Assembly: GCF_017592555.1 (NCBI RefSeq)
Contig: NZ_JAGFNS010000002.1
Location: forward strand, 190,586-254,585
Direction of reading: 5' to 3'
Length of the DNA stretch: 64,000 nucleotides
From: Actinoplanes flavus
GTDB lineage: Bacteria; Actinomycetota; Actinomycetes; Mycobacteriales; Micromonosporaceae
The position numbers and the translations under genes were made by a program. This document shows, piece by piece, positions 1 to 7,412 of this stretch (within the stretch, counting starts at the first letter, position 1; each line of letters begins with the position of its first letter). The notes beneath the pieces were generated by a model that saw only the letters and a list, made by a program, of their open reading frames with translations, was not told the DNA's origin and searched no databases.

Positions 1-65
1 TTTTGGTGGTGGGTCTGGGGGGGGGGGGGGGGGGGCCCCCGGGGGGGGGGGGGCCCCCCCCCGCG
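1..65. other. G/C homopolymer tract at window start
   Basis: The first 65 bases are long runs of G and C with almost no other information. Nothing here is coding. It looks like a contig-end or low-quality consensus artefact rather than a biological feature, although a real GC hairpin cannot be excluded. Confidence 0.6.
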
Positions 66-71
66 AGGGGC

Positions 72-245
72 TCAGTGCAGGCCGATCATGGGCAGCGCCG
101 GGGTGTGCTCGAGGATGGCGAGGGCGGCGACGTGCAGGCCGATCAGACCGGAGAGGTGGGCGAGGCTCTTCGCGATGTCGTGGGTCAGGTGGTCGCGGAC
201 CTTACGCAGAACGCTCTTGGGCTCGTTGCCGTCGTTCTGTGACAT
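72..245 (-). CDS. small hypothetical protein
   Basis: About 57 residues from the ATG at 245, which has an AAGGTGA-type ribosome binding site just upstream; an in-frame ATG at 275 has no clear site. The N-terminal half is charged and the C-terminal half (LIGLHVAALAIL) is hydrophobic, long enough for one short membrane or packing helix. No family recognised. It is the last gene of the minus-strand series before the homopolymer edge, so downstream partners may lie outside the window. Confidence 0.45.
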   Translation of the reverse strand: MSQNDGNEPKSVLRKVRDHLTHDIAKSLAHLSGLIGLHVAALAILEHTPALPMIGLH

Positions 246-299
246 GGGCGTCACCTTTCGATCGATGAGATGCAATAGCTGACGGTGCGAACAGCGGGT

Positions 300-559
300 T
301 CAGTGGTTCTCAGGCTGGTCGTCTCCGAGTGCGCGGCACGGCCATCGGGCCGCGTCGAGGCTCAGCCCGAGGCAGGCGCTGCTGTCGTCGTCGCTCCAAC
401 ACCAGGAGCAGGTGTGCTGGTCGGTGCCGGGATCGGCGCCGCAGTCACTGCACGGCGGGGGTTCCGCCGGGTGGAGCAGTCGGCGGTGTGCTCGAAGTAC
501 CAGCCGGTGCAGCAGCCCGGCGGTACACGGACATGAACCAGTGGTGTGGAGTCGCGCAT
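300..559 (-). CDS. small cysteine-rich protein, probably frameshifted
   Basis: The start at 559 gives an N-terminus with CCTGWYFEHTADC that looks genuinely coding. From about 465 onward the coding-like sequence continues in another frame as CSDCGADPGTDQHTCSWCW and ends at 300. Together they read as one zinc-binding protein with paired CxxC motifs, split at a GC homopolymer (455-475). I infer a 1-base indel, either real or in the consensus. Function unknown; small zinc-ribbon proteins of this kind are common on actinobacterial mobile elements. Confidence 0.4.
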
Positions 560-592
560 CGGGGGGCTCCTTCACGCGCGCGAGGAAGGCCG

Positions 593-621
593 CCCGGTCC
601 CGGGATGTGGCCGGGACCGGG
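593..621 (-). terminator. 11-bp perfect hairpin after SSB-like gene
   Basis: CCCGGTCCCGG at 593-603 pairs perfectly with 611-621 across a 7-nt loop. It lies 17 nt past the stop of the SSB-like gene ending at 638. There is no T-tract, as is usual for actinobacterial terminators. Confidence 0.5.
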
Positions 622-637
622 CCATGTACGACCCGCG

Positions 638-1075
638 TCAGCGGGAGCGGTGAACGGCTTCGAGGTCGCCGACGACGTCGGGCCATGCCTCAGCGGCGAT
701 GGTTTCGCCTTCGGGGCTGGTGACGAGGTGGCCACTGCGCTGCCCGGCGGTGGAACGGTTGCCGATGTCGCGGATGTTGACGCTCAGCTCGCGGGCGTAC
801 ATTTTCAGCCCGGGGACGCCGTTGTTGTCGTAGGGCATCAGAGTGATGCCGACGACCGTGACGGTGGTCCGCAGGCTGAGCTTGCGGGCCTGCTGCGCGA
901 GTTCACCCCAGCAGACGATGTCGATGACGATTCGGCCTGACGTGCGCTTCTTGTTGCCGTCCACCCATTCACGGAAGTGGGTGATCTCGAACTGGGTGTA
1001 CTCGCGGCCGTCACGAGCGACACCGGTCTCGGGCCGGCGGCTGACTTTGCCTTCGTAGACGATCTGCGCGAACAT
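638..1075 (-). CDS. SSB-like OB-fold protein
   Basis: 145 residues from the ATG at 1075 (MFAQIVYEGKVSRRPE). The pattern of a short strand, then GKVSRRPETG, then FEITHFREWVDGNKK and GRIVIDIVCWGELAQQA, fits a single-stranded-DNA-binding OB fold, with the WGELAQQA segment matching the usual 'W..LAE.A' stretch. The usual acidic C-terminal tip (DDDIPF) is absent, so this is an SSB-like variant rather than a housekeeping Ssb. A second, more canonical SSB lies directly upstream at 1150-1560. It probably coats ssDNA during replication or transfer of the element. Confidence 0.75.
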   Translation of the reverse strand: MFAQIVYEGKVSRRPETGVARDGREYTQFEITHFREWVDGNKKRTSGRIVIDIVCWGELAQQARKLSLRTTVTVVGITLMPYDNNGVPGLKMYARELSVNIRDIGNRSTAGQRSGHLVTSPEGETIAAEAWPDVVGDLEAVHRSR

Positions 1076-1116
1076 GAGCGGCTCCTGCCAAGACGAGGGG
1101 TGTGCGGGATACCGGG

Positions 1117-1143
1117 CCCGGGGTCGGCACAGCCGGCCCCGGG
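1117..1143 (-). terminator. 12-bp hairpin after ssb
   Basis: CCCGGGGTCGGC (1117-1128) pairs with GCCGGCCCCGGG (1132-1143) around a 3-nt ACA loop, with one G-T pair. It starts 7 nt after the ssb stop codon and separates the two SSB genes. Confidence 0.5.
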
Positions 1144-1149
1144 AACCGG

Positions 1150-1560
1150 TCAGGCGTACTCGGGCTCCGGGACGGTGAGGTCGTCGACCGTCCACGGGGC
1201 GTTCTCCGGCTCCAGCGACTCGGCACTCTTGAATCGCATGCTCAGGCTGACGTTGCTGGCGGTGACCTGAAGCTCGGCGGCGGCCTCGCCGTCGGCGCGG
1301 CGGTTGTAGGCCCAGGGGCGCAGGTCGTCGCGGCCGACGACGAGGACCGTGTCGCCCTTCTTCAGCGACATGCACCGCTCTGCCAGGCCCTCCCAGGCGG
1401 TGACGGTGACCCACGTGGTGTGTGCGTCAGCCCACTCGCCGTCCTTGAAACGGCGGCTGGTGCGGCCGACGCGCATCTGAGCGACCTTCTTGCCGTCGCG
1501 GGTTTCGCGCAGCTCGGGATCGTTGCCGAGGTTGCCCTCGATCTTGAAGTCGAACAACAT
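1150..1560 (-). CDS. ssb: single-stranded DNA-binding protein
   Basis: 136 residues. N-terminus FDFKIEGNLGNDPELRET followed by the typical VAQMRVGRTSRRFKDGEW, then TTWVTVTAWEGLAERCMSLKKGDTVLVVGRDDLRPW. This is the classic SSB order: a GxLxxDPELR strand, an aromatic W..L core, then KGD.V.VxG. The C-terminus ends PEPEYA instead of the DDDIPF-like tip used to recruit partner proteins, which is frequent in plasmid and phage SSBs. It is next to a divergent paralogue (638-1075), so the element carries two. Confidence 0.88.
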   Translation of the reverse strand: MLFDFKIEGNLGNDPELRETRDGKKVAQMRVGRTSRRFKDGEWADAHTTWVTVTAWEGLAERCMSLKKGDTVLVVGRDDLRPWAYNRRADGEAAAELQVTASNVSLSMRFKSAESLEPENAPWTVDDLTVPEPEYA

Positions 1561-2142
1561 GGGGTGGCTCCCGTCGTGTGGTGCGGGTGCGGCTGCCCCC
1601 GGTTCTCGGATCGGGTGATCCGGGGTGCCGGGGTGCCGCGCTGACGGGGCCGGTCAGAGCCCGCCCATGTGCCTGGGGGTGCAAGCCCCCGTTCTGCGGA
1701 AGATCTTGGCGGTCGAGCGCAGCGCTGACCTGGGTGCCAAGATGTTCTGCTTGAGGGCTTAGCGCCCTCGGCGCGGGTGGGCTGACCTGCGGGCCATCTC
1801 AGCGGCGGACACCTCCGGACGCCCTCCGGATTGCACGTCAAACGCCGGGACTGAGTCCGCGAGTGCACGCTGTGGGTGGTGACCCGGTGAAGGCCCGACG
1901 GCCACAGGGCTCCGGCGGAAGTGCCGGAGGTTCGGGCTGTAGCCGAAGGTGTCGCCGACCAGCGGTGCCGGCGGACAGGCAGCAATGGCAGCGTCAGGCC
2001 AGGAGTCGACGTCAGTGTGACCGGATCCGGTGATCGGTTGGATGCGGTCGACGGCATGGTGGGGCGATCGGCTCTTGCTGCTTCGAGCCGGTCGGGAGGA
2101 GCGGCTTGTCGTGTGCGACGCGGGAGTGGTCAGGGACCAAGG
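1561..2142. other. 582-nt gap rich in inverted repeats
   Basis: No convincing gene. Besides the helices at 1675-1769 there are further short stem-loops: GGGT/ACCC around a GGTG loop near 1875, CTCCGGC/GCCGGAG at about 1909-1929, and TTCG-GCT/AGC-CGAA near 1931-1948. The density of hairpins distinguishes it from other gaps in the window. It could hold a large structured RNA or an origin-like region; I see no iterons or DnaA boxes. Confidence 0.5.
1675..1769 (+). ncRNA. candidate structured RNA in intergenic region
   Basis: Three tightly packed helices lie in a 580-nt gap. (1) GGGGGT/GCCCCC at 1675-1690 closes a GCAA tetraloop; as plus-strand RNA this has a G-U pair and a GNRA loop, both lost on the other strand. 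(2) ATCTTGGC (1703-1710) pairs perfectly with GCCAAGAT (1736-1743) and encloses a second hairpin (1711-1730). (3) GAGGGC (1753-1758) pairs with GCCCTC (1764-1769). GTTCTGC occurs at 1691 and again at 1744. Plus-strand transcription would be opposite to the flanking genes. Whether it is transcribed is unknown. Confidence 0.35.
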
Positions 2143-2466
2143 TCAGAACAGGGACAGCTGCTCGTGGCCGCCGGTCGGTATCGGCGGGGTTCGCCTGTTG
2201 GTGCGTGATGCCGCGCGTTGAAAGTGCGGGTCGCGGCGGAGCAGGTTATCGACGTGGATGCGGTGGCTCGGGCCGATCCGCGGGTAGCGGATGCCGTTGG
2301 TGCCGGGTTGGCGCGGGGCGCGGCGTACCTCGACGTACGGCCAGTGCAGGGCGATGATCGCGCATCGTGGCTGCTGGTAGCAGATCGGCTGGGCCAGCAG
2401 GGTTCGCGGCGTGGGCCAGACGCGCATGCCTACCCAGAGGTCACCAGGAACGATCTTGGAGGCCAT
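2143..2466 (-). CDS. hypothetical protein
   Basis: 107 residues starting MASKIVPGDLWVGMRVWP, with AAAGGCTCC ahead of the ATG at 2466. The first half (QPICYQQPRCAIIALHWPYVEVRR) has a compact beta-like hydrophobic pattern; the rest is basic and ends EQLSLF. No family recognised. It is the 3'-most gene before the hairpin-rich gap. Confidence 0.5.
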   Translation of the reverse strand: MASKIVPGDLWVGMRVWPTPRTLLAQPICYQQPRCAIIALHWPYVEVRRAPRQPGTNGIRYPRIGPSHRIHVDNLLRRDPHFQRAASRTNRRTPPIPTGGHEQLSLF

Positions 2467-2825
2467 GGAACTGGAGCCTTTCGTTCAGGCGGGCCAGGGG
2501 TCGATGGCCTCGCCGAGCCACAGGGATGGTCAGCCCGCCTTGCTCGCGCGAGCAGGCAATGCGTACTGGGCGGAGTTGTCGTGCGCCCGCGCGGTGCATC
2601 GGGGTTTGCAGGCTGACCTTCGACCTGGCCAGGGTGGCGGCGGCTGGCCGCGGCGATCTCGTCTTCGGCCCAGTCGATGGGTGCCAACAGTGACCTGACT
2701 TCCGTCTGGATTGCGGCGAACAGAGCGGCTGGGCCAGATCCCTTAAAGAAGCGCCATTGAGGCAGAGACGGTGTCGCCCCTGCCCGCACTGGCTTGTCAA
2801 CCGTTGCCGGGCGCCGAGCTTTCAC
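2430..2825 (-). CDS. doubtful hypothetical protein
   Basis: The only candidate for the stretch 2467-2796. The section AALFAAIQTEVRSLLAPIDWAEDEIAAA looks coding (amphipathic and acidic), but the remainder becomes Pro/Arg-rich and overlaps the next gene, as in a shadow frame. Either the true gene changes frame partway or only the first half is real. No family recognised. Confidence 0.25.
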   Translation of the reverse strand: MKARRPATVDKPVRAGATPSLPQWRFFKGSGPAALFAAIQTEVRSLLAPIDWAEDEIAAASRRHPGQVEGQPANPDAPRGRTTTPPSTHCLLARARRADHPCGSARPSTPGPPERKAPVPWPPRSFLVTSG

Positions 2826-4116
2826 CCTCAGGCGGCTGGCGTGTCGTGCCGAGGACCCGCACGGTGGTGCTCGCCTTGATCGGCAGGTTCTCCGGCCCTT
2901 TCAGGAATGGGTCGATGTCGATTTCTTGTCGGAGGGTGCGGCCGGGGCCGTATGCCTGGTTGCGTTTGTGGCCGCTGACCCAGAATCGGTGATCGGGTTT
3001 CGCTCTGCCGGTTCGTGCGCCGGCTGTCGGGGTGTCGGCCAGTTGTGGGGGTGAGCTTCGCGGTCTGATCCGGAGGAGCCGGACCTCCGGTGCGGGTCGG
3101 CGGGCGCGGGCGTATGCCTTGCGGATGGGCGAGTCGACCGGTGTCGGTTCGTCGTGGGTGAGTTGCTGGGCGATGATCAGCCAGGATGCGATCAGCGCGG
3201 CCAGTGGGTGGTCTCCGTTGACGGTGAACTCGTGGGGAACATGTTCGACGTGGATGGGCACGAGCCAGCCGATCTCGTGCCGGATTGCTTCGGTGGCGGC
3301 CGGTGGCTGGTCGAGGCCGAGGCTGCGATAGCAGATCATCTGCCAGCCGTCTGGTTGTGGGGCCCAGGAGGCGGCGGCGATGCGGTGACGGTGGTCGAGT
3401 GGGGTGGACCAGGCCAGTAGGCCACTTCCGGCGGGGACGATTCGGTCGGTGATGTTGGTGTCGGGCAGGTCGGTCAGGACCTCGGCGACGAGTGTCGTGA
3501 ATTGGGGGTCGATCCAGTAGAGCCGGGCTTGGTCGAGGCTGTCGGCGATGAGCCGACGCGGTTCGGGGTGGTCGATGGGTGCGGGTAGGCCGATCGTGCC
3601 GCGGAGCAGCCCGGCGAGGCGGTCGCGGACCTTGGGCAGGGTTGACGCCTTCAGCGGTGCGGCGGTCTGTGCGCCGGTGGTGAGTAGGGTTCTGCCGGGT
3701 TCGCGGGTGAGCACGATGGCACGGTGGAGGAGTCCGAGGAGCTGTGCCCTCGGGTCGGCGGGGTGCCAGCGCATCACGGCGATGCTGCGTTGGGTGAGCG
3801 TGACGTGGTCGTCCTGTTCGATGAGTGCAGCGCACGGGATGCAGATGTTCCACTGCGTGCTGTAGGTCTCGGTGATCTGGCGGGTGCCCTGGGACATCAC
3901 CTCGATCTGCGGGGTCCGGTACATCCAGACCGGCTCGTTGTCGCTGCACAGGTGGCAGCGGCGGTACACGTCGGCGAGCTGGTGGGCGGGTACCGGTGCC
4001 GGGTTGTGGCCGCCGCCGGCGGGTGCGACGGGGTGTTCGTAGGTGATCGTGCCGTTGTCGTCGATGGGGTTGAGGGCGTAGGTACACACCGTGCAGGCCT
4101 TGTCGTGCTCGATCAT
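2797..4116 (-). CDS. zinc-finger protein with mobile-element C-terminal motif
   Basis: 439 residues from the ATG at 4116. Three Cys pairs (CTVC, CHLC, CIPC) within the first 100 residues suggest zinc-binding knuckles. The middle is a long unrecognised helical region. The C-terminus carries RFWVSGHKRNQAYGPGR followed by IDIDPFLKGPENLPI, a pattern I associate with the ends of several unrelated actinobacterial plasmid and phage proteins. The start codon overlaps the stop of the diguanylate cyclase gene (ATGA), so the two are translationally coupled. Function unknown. Confidence 0.75.
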   Translation of the reverse strand: MIEHDKACTVCTYALNPIDDNGTITYEHPVAPAGGGHNPAPVPAHQLADVYRRCHLCSDNEPVWMYRTPQIEVMSQGTRQITETYSTQWNICIPCAALIEQDDHVTLTQRSIAVMRWHPADPRAQLLGLLHRAIVLTREPGRTLLTTGAQTAAPLKASTLPKVRDRLAGLLRGTIGLPAPIDHPEPRRLIADSLDQARLYWIDPQFTTLVAEVLTDLPDTNITDRIVPAGSGLLAWSTPLDHRHRIAAASWAPQPDGWQMICYRSLGLDQPPAATEAIRHEIGWLVPIHVEHVPHEFTVNGDHPLAALIASWLIIAQQLTHDEPTPVDSPIRKAYARARRPAPEVRLLRIRPRSSPPQLADTPTAGARTGRAKPDHRFWVSGHKRNQAYGPGRTLRQEIDIDPFLKGPENLPIKASTTVRVLGTTRQPPEGESSAPGNG

Positions 4117-4859
4117 GCGGTGCCCTCGCCGTCGAGTTGCTCGTCGCGGTCGGCGGGGTGCTGGTCGTGGCGGCGGGGTCCGTGGCGTCCGGCGTTGTGC
4201 GGCATCCGCATGTGCGGCAGATAGGTGCGGTGGCTGCCTCGTTGCCGTTTGGCCTGGTAGAGGGCGATGTCGGCCTGGCCGAGGAGGGTGTCGAAGTCGC
4301 CGTAGGTGCCGTCGAAGACGGCGATGCCAGCGCTGGCAGTGGGGTGCACGGTGATCTCGCCGTCGTGGGTGAGCAGCGTGGCGGGCTTGGCCAGTAGGTC
4401 CAGGATCTCGGCGATCGGCTTGGCGGCGTCGGGGTCGCCGCCGTTGAGCAGGACGGCGAATTCGTCTCCGGCGAGGCGTGCCGCGGCGCCGTCGCGTTCT
4501 TTCGCGGCGAGGCTGAGCCGTTCGGCGATGGTGCGCAGCAGGTCGTCGCCGACGTGGTGGCCGTAGGTGTCGTTGGTGTGCTTGAACCGGTCGAGGTCGA
4601 TCAGAGCGACGATGGTCGGCCAGCTGAGCAGGGCGCGGACGGTGAACAGCTTCGTGGCCGAGGTCCGGTTGGGTAGGCAGGTGAGCCGGTCATGGCCGGC
4701 GGCGTACTCGGCGACGCGCAACAGCGCGTCGAGGGTCGCGACCCGGGCATCCAGCCTGGTGATCTCGGCGCGCAGCGCGCGGATAGTGGGCCGGACGCTG
4801 ACCCGGCCGAGGTAGAAGCCCAGGGTCGCGGTGGCGGCCAGGGCGGCGAGGATAGACAC
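4113..4859 (-). CDS. membrane-anchored diguanylate cyclase (GGDEF)
   Basis: 248 residues from a GTG at 4859 preceded by AGAGAGGT; the in-frame extension to 4931 reads through a terminator and is rejected. One N-terminal membrane segment (LAALAATATLGFYLG) is followed by a short coiled stretch and a GGDEF domain: HDRLTCLPNR, DLDRFKHTNDTYGHHVGDDLL, RLAGDEFAVLL, then QADIALYQAKRQRG. The signature is AGDEF, still compatible with making cyclic di-GMP from two GTP. No RxxD inhibition site is evident. Coupled to the zinc-finger gene downstream. Confidence 0.85.
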   Translation of the reverse strand: MSILAALAATATLGFYLGRVSVRPTIRALRAEITRLDARVATLDALLRVAEYAAGHDRLTCLPNRTSATKLFTVRALLSWPTIVALIDLDRFKHTNDTYGHHVGDDLLRTIAERLSLAAKERDGAAARLAGDEFAVLLNGGDPDAAKPIAEILDLLAKPATLLTHDGEITVHPTASAGIAVFDGTYGDFDTLLGQADIALYQAKRQRGSHRTYLPHMRMPHNAGRHGPRRHDQHPADRDEQLDGEGTA

Positions 4860-4935
4860 TGGAGACCTCTCTTTGCGGAGAGAACCCGGGACGCACGTTT
4901 TCCAGGCGAGGCGCCCGGGGTCCAAAAACATGACG

Positions 4936-4959
4936 ACGGCCCGCCGAGAGGCGGGCCGT
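4936..4959. terminator. 10-bp GC hairpin with T-tract
   Basis: ACGGCCCGCC (4936-4945) and GGCGGGCCGT (4950-4959) form a perfect stem with a GAGA loop. TTTTT follows on the plus strand, and a TTTTT also occurs shortly beyond it on the minus strand. It is 61 nt past the gene ending at 5020 and just upstream of the diguanylate cyclase gene. Confidence 0.7.
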
Positions 4960-5019
4960 TTTTCGTGTTTGTGCCGCGCGTAGCGCGGCGGGATGTCGGT
5001 GTGCGGAACGTGCGCTCGG

Positions 5020-5553
5020 CTACCGCACGGGTTCGGGGCCGACCTCGGCCAGCCGCCCGTCGGTGTAATCGAATCGGGTGGCCGACTGCCAGGCCGCGGG
5101 CAGGAACATCAGGGCCGGTGGGTCGCCGATGAGGGCCACGTCGTAGGCCCAAGTGACGGCGAGGATGACCGGCTGGGATTTCTCCAAGTCGGTGAATCCC
5201 AGCGCGGCGGTGACCTCGGTGAGCCCGCGCCGCCGGTGGCGTTCGATGGCCAGGTAGGGGCAGAGGTCGATCGCTGAGTGCATGCAGTCGATATGGCCCG
5301 GCGGGTCGGTGTAGAGCCGCTGCTGGAATCCGCCGAGGCCGCCGACGAACGCGAGCAGGGAGTCATGCGGTTGTCCGCACAGTCCACACAGCCGGTCGCG
5401 GACGCATTCGAAGACGCGGCGGCCGTTGACCATGGCGAAGTTGACGGTGCCGTCGTCTTCGACGTTGACGTACGGGATGGGCAGTCCACGTCGGGGATCG
5501 ACCGGCCGGGCCGCCAACCTCGGGGCGATGGCGGGCCGCTGTGGGCCGGTCAC
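5020..5553 (-). CDS. phage/plasmid-type hypothetical protein with Cys pairs
   Basis: 177 residues from the GTG at 5553, which overlaps the upstream stop (GTGA). It contains LPIPYVNVEDDGTVNF, then CVRDRLCGLCGQPHDSLLAFVGG, TDPPGHIDCMHSAIDLCPYLA and a final VTWAYDV. The CGLCG...PPGH..CM..A...CPY pattern is familiar from hypothetical proteins on actinophages and actinobacterial plasmids, and the Cys/His set looks metal-binding. No biochemical role is known to me. Confidence 0.75.
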   Translation of the reverse strand: MTGPQRPAIAPRLAARPVDPRRGLPIPYVNVEDDGTVNFAMVNGRRVFECVRDRLCGLCGQPHDSLLAFVGGLGGFQQRLYTDPPGHIDCMHSAIDLCPYLAIERHRRRGLTEVTAALGFTDLEKSQPVILAVTWAYDVALIGDPPALMFLPAAWQSATRFDYTDGRLAEVGPEPVR

Positions 5554-5900
5554 CGGTCGTCTCCGGTGGACGGCTCGCCGACGCGCCGCCAGCCAACGTC
5601 CTCGCAGGCCCACATCTGGCCGTGGACGGTGACCGTGTCGCCGACGGACAGGCTCCGGAGCCGAACGCGGACCTGTCCGGCGAGGGCGAGTTGGATGGCT
5701 CTGGCCGGGCCGGCGGGCGCGAGGCCGGGGTGGTTGGATGCGCTGAACGCCGCGTCTGCCCAGTCCTCGGCGCTGTACTCGTCGCCGTCGCCGTCGCCGT
5801 CGAGGGTGACCTGCTGCAGGGCGCCGGGCCGGTAGCCGTCGGAGAAGCTGACGTAGCCAGCGTCGCGGTCCGACCCGGTGAACCCCAGCGTGATGATCAC
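5550..5900 (-). CDS. hypothetical protein
   Basis: 116 residues from the GTG at 5900 with GAGGTGA upstream. Begins ITLGFTGSDRDAGYVSFSDG, has an Asp-rich stretch encoded by a short repeat (DGDGDGDEY), then AIQLALAGQVRVRLRSLSVGDTVTVHGQMWAC. The later half has alternating hydrophobic strands. A much longer open frame continues upstream but is a shadow of the primase gene. The stop is coupled to the 5020-5553 gene. No family recognised. Confidence 0.65.
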   Translation of the reverse strand: MIITLGFTGSDRDAGYVSFSDGYRPGALQQVTLDGDGDGDEYSAEDWADAAFSASNHPGLAPAGPARAIQLALAGQVRVRLRSLSVGDTVTVHGQMWACEDVGWRRVGEPSTGDDR

Positions 5901-5904
5901 GATG

Positions 5905-6086
5905 TCACCTCGTACTGGTGAGATCGGGGTCGGGAAGCTTCGTACGGTTGGCGAACACCGCGCGGTTGTCGGTGAAGGCGAGCACGACGATGCTGCCGTT
6001 GTCGGGCCGGTAACCAAGCAGGTACGGAACGACGGTGGCGAAGTGGACGTTGGTGCGCAGCACAATTCGGGCACGGGAGACGACAT
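5905..6086 (-). CDS. miniature DUF4192-like protein, probable frameshift near start
   Basis: About 52-60 residues: VHFATVVPYLLGYRPDNGSI followed by VVLAFTDNRAVF, matching the first strand-helix-strand of the two larger DUF4192 genes in this window (LLGLVPYLLGYHPTDALVAI at 14.9 kb; LLAALPYVVGVHLDQCVIVV at 23.1 kb). A perfect AAGGAG and an ATG at 6086 are in the wrong frame for this peptide; a GTG at 6063 is in frame. I infer a 1-base indel between 6063 and 6086, or use of the GTG. It ends one step before the 5900 start. Confidence 0.55.
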
Positions 6087-6397
6087 GACAATCTCCTTGG
6101 AATGAGGGCTATTTCCGTAGGTGAGAGCCAGCGGCCGGCAGCAGGGTGAAGTCCTGGCCGGCGCGGTTGGGTCGCTAGTGGTGAAGGCACCACCCGAGCA
6201 GACAGAGGGCGGCCCTGGCCCGGGCGACAGGCGTCCGCGGTCGCGTATGGCGCACAGTGCGGCCGATGGGTCGGGCCAGCGACACCGACTGCCGTCACAG
6301 CGACGGCGGTATGGGCCTGCGGCGCGGAAGACCGGGCGGTGGCGCTTGCAAGCATGGAGCACCACCGTGGTGTCAGCGATGCTGAGCAGTCGGGGGC

Positions 6398-7321
6398 TTA
6401 TCGGCGAGGTCGTTCGCGGCCGGCACGCCATCCGGAGTCGATGGTGCGCTGGGCCTCGACTCGGCTGAGACCGACCTGCATGGCCGCCTCCGTGAGTTCC
6501 TGGCGGGCTGCGGCCTCGTCGACATTGCCGCGGGCGGCGAGCTGTCCCATGCGGAACGCTGCCAGGTGCAGGGTGTTGTTGCGTTCTCCGCCGGCGATGC
6601 GGGTGCCCCCGGAGTACACCGGCACAGGTGCCTGCTGGATGCGCTGCAACTCGCCGTCGAGCGCGGCCCGTGCGTACCGGTCGAACCGAATGATCGTCTC
6701 GGCGGTGGGACTGCCTGATGCGGCAGGCACCGGGACGAGGGCACGCAGCGACGGCGGGCAGGAGGGAAGGGCCAGCCCGTCCCAGGGCTGCTGAAACACG
6801 TATTTGACGCCGCTTACATGAGCCGACGGCGGGGCGACGACCAGGCCGCCGGTGCCGCGCCAATCCACGCCGGGTAGCAGGCCCACCCGGTTCGGTAGAT
6901 CGGTGGAGGCGTACCAGAGATGCCAGCCGTTGCCGGTGCGCACCAGTGGCGCGGCCGGCTTGACGACGTCGAGGACGTCGAGGACGGCGGCGAGCCCGGC
7001 GCCGGTGTCCATGTCGCAGACGTCGAGGGCTGTTCCGGTGGCGAGCCCGACGTTGGCGTGGGGCCACTGCTGCCACCAGGAGCGGATCAGCACCGGGTCG
7101 CGGGAGGCGTCGTGCAGGCCGTGCCGCAGCCGCGGATGCTTGCCCACGGACTCGCACGCGTCTGAGCTTCGGCAGCTGCACGTGCTGTCAGCGGCCGGGG
7201 TGTGCAGCGGCAGCACGGGAATCCCGGATTTGGCGTACCACAGTGCTGCTCGTCGCAGGTTCGGATCGGCCGGCTGCGATCGGTGTCGTGTGCGTGAGGG
7301 TGCGGTCTTGCTGCCGGTCAT
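6398..7321 (-). CDS. bifunctional DNA primase/polymerase (AEP Prim-Pol)
   Basis: 307 residues. LRRAALWYAKSGIPVLPLH is the usual opening of the N-terminal primase-polymerase domain, followed by KHPRLRHGLHDASRDP, WWQQWPHANVGLATG, the metal-binding segment LDVCDMDTGAGL (normally DVDxDxG; here the first Asp of the pair is spaced by Cys), RTGNGWHLWYAS and VDWRGTGGLVVAPPSAHVSG. The C-terminal part (GGERNNTLHLAAFRMGQLA ... AMQVGLSRVEAQRTI) is the short helical tail found in many such plasmid proteins. No helicase domain is fused. It should prime replication of the element. Confidence 0.88.
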   Translation of the reverse strand: MTGSKTAPSRTRHRSQPADPNLRRAALWYAKSGIPVLPLHTPAADSTCSCRSSDACESVGKHPRLRHGLHDASRDPVLIRSWWQQWPHANVGLATGTALDVCDMDTGAGLAAVLDVLDVVKPAAPLVRTGNGWHLWYASTDLPNRVGLLPGVDWRGTGGLVVAPPSAHVSGVKYVFQQPWDGLALPSCPPSLRALVPVPAASGSPTAETIIRFDRYARAALDGELQRIQQAPVPVYSGGTRIAGGERNNTLHLAAFRMGQLAARGNVDEAAARQELTEAAMQVGLSRVEAQRTIDSGWRAGRERPRR

Positions 7322-7412
7322 CGTGAATCACCGGACCGGGGTCGCCGGATGGCTGGGCCGATGGACGTCGGCCAGGTGCGGTGACGGCCATGACCTGGAA
7401 GCGGAATGTTGA

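Noticed and set aside
1675-1950. group II intron
   Set aside because: No domain V sequence, no reverse transcriptase gene nearby, and no conserved GTGYG start in the right place.
5550-7181. 543-codon open frame
   Set aside because: Arg/Pro-rich over most of its length and antiparallel in frame to the primase gene; only the last 116 codons (5550-5900) read as a protein.
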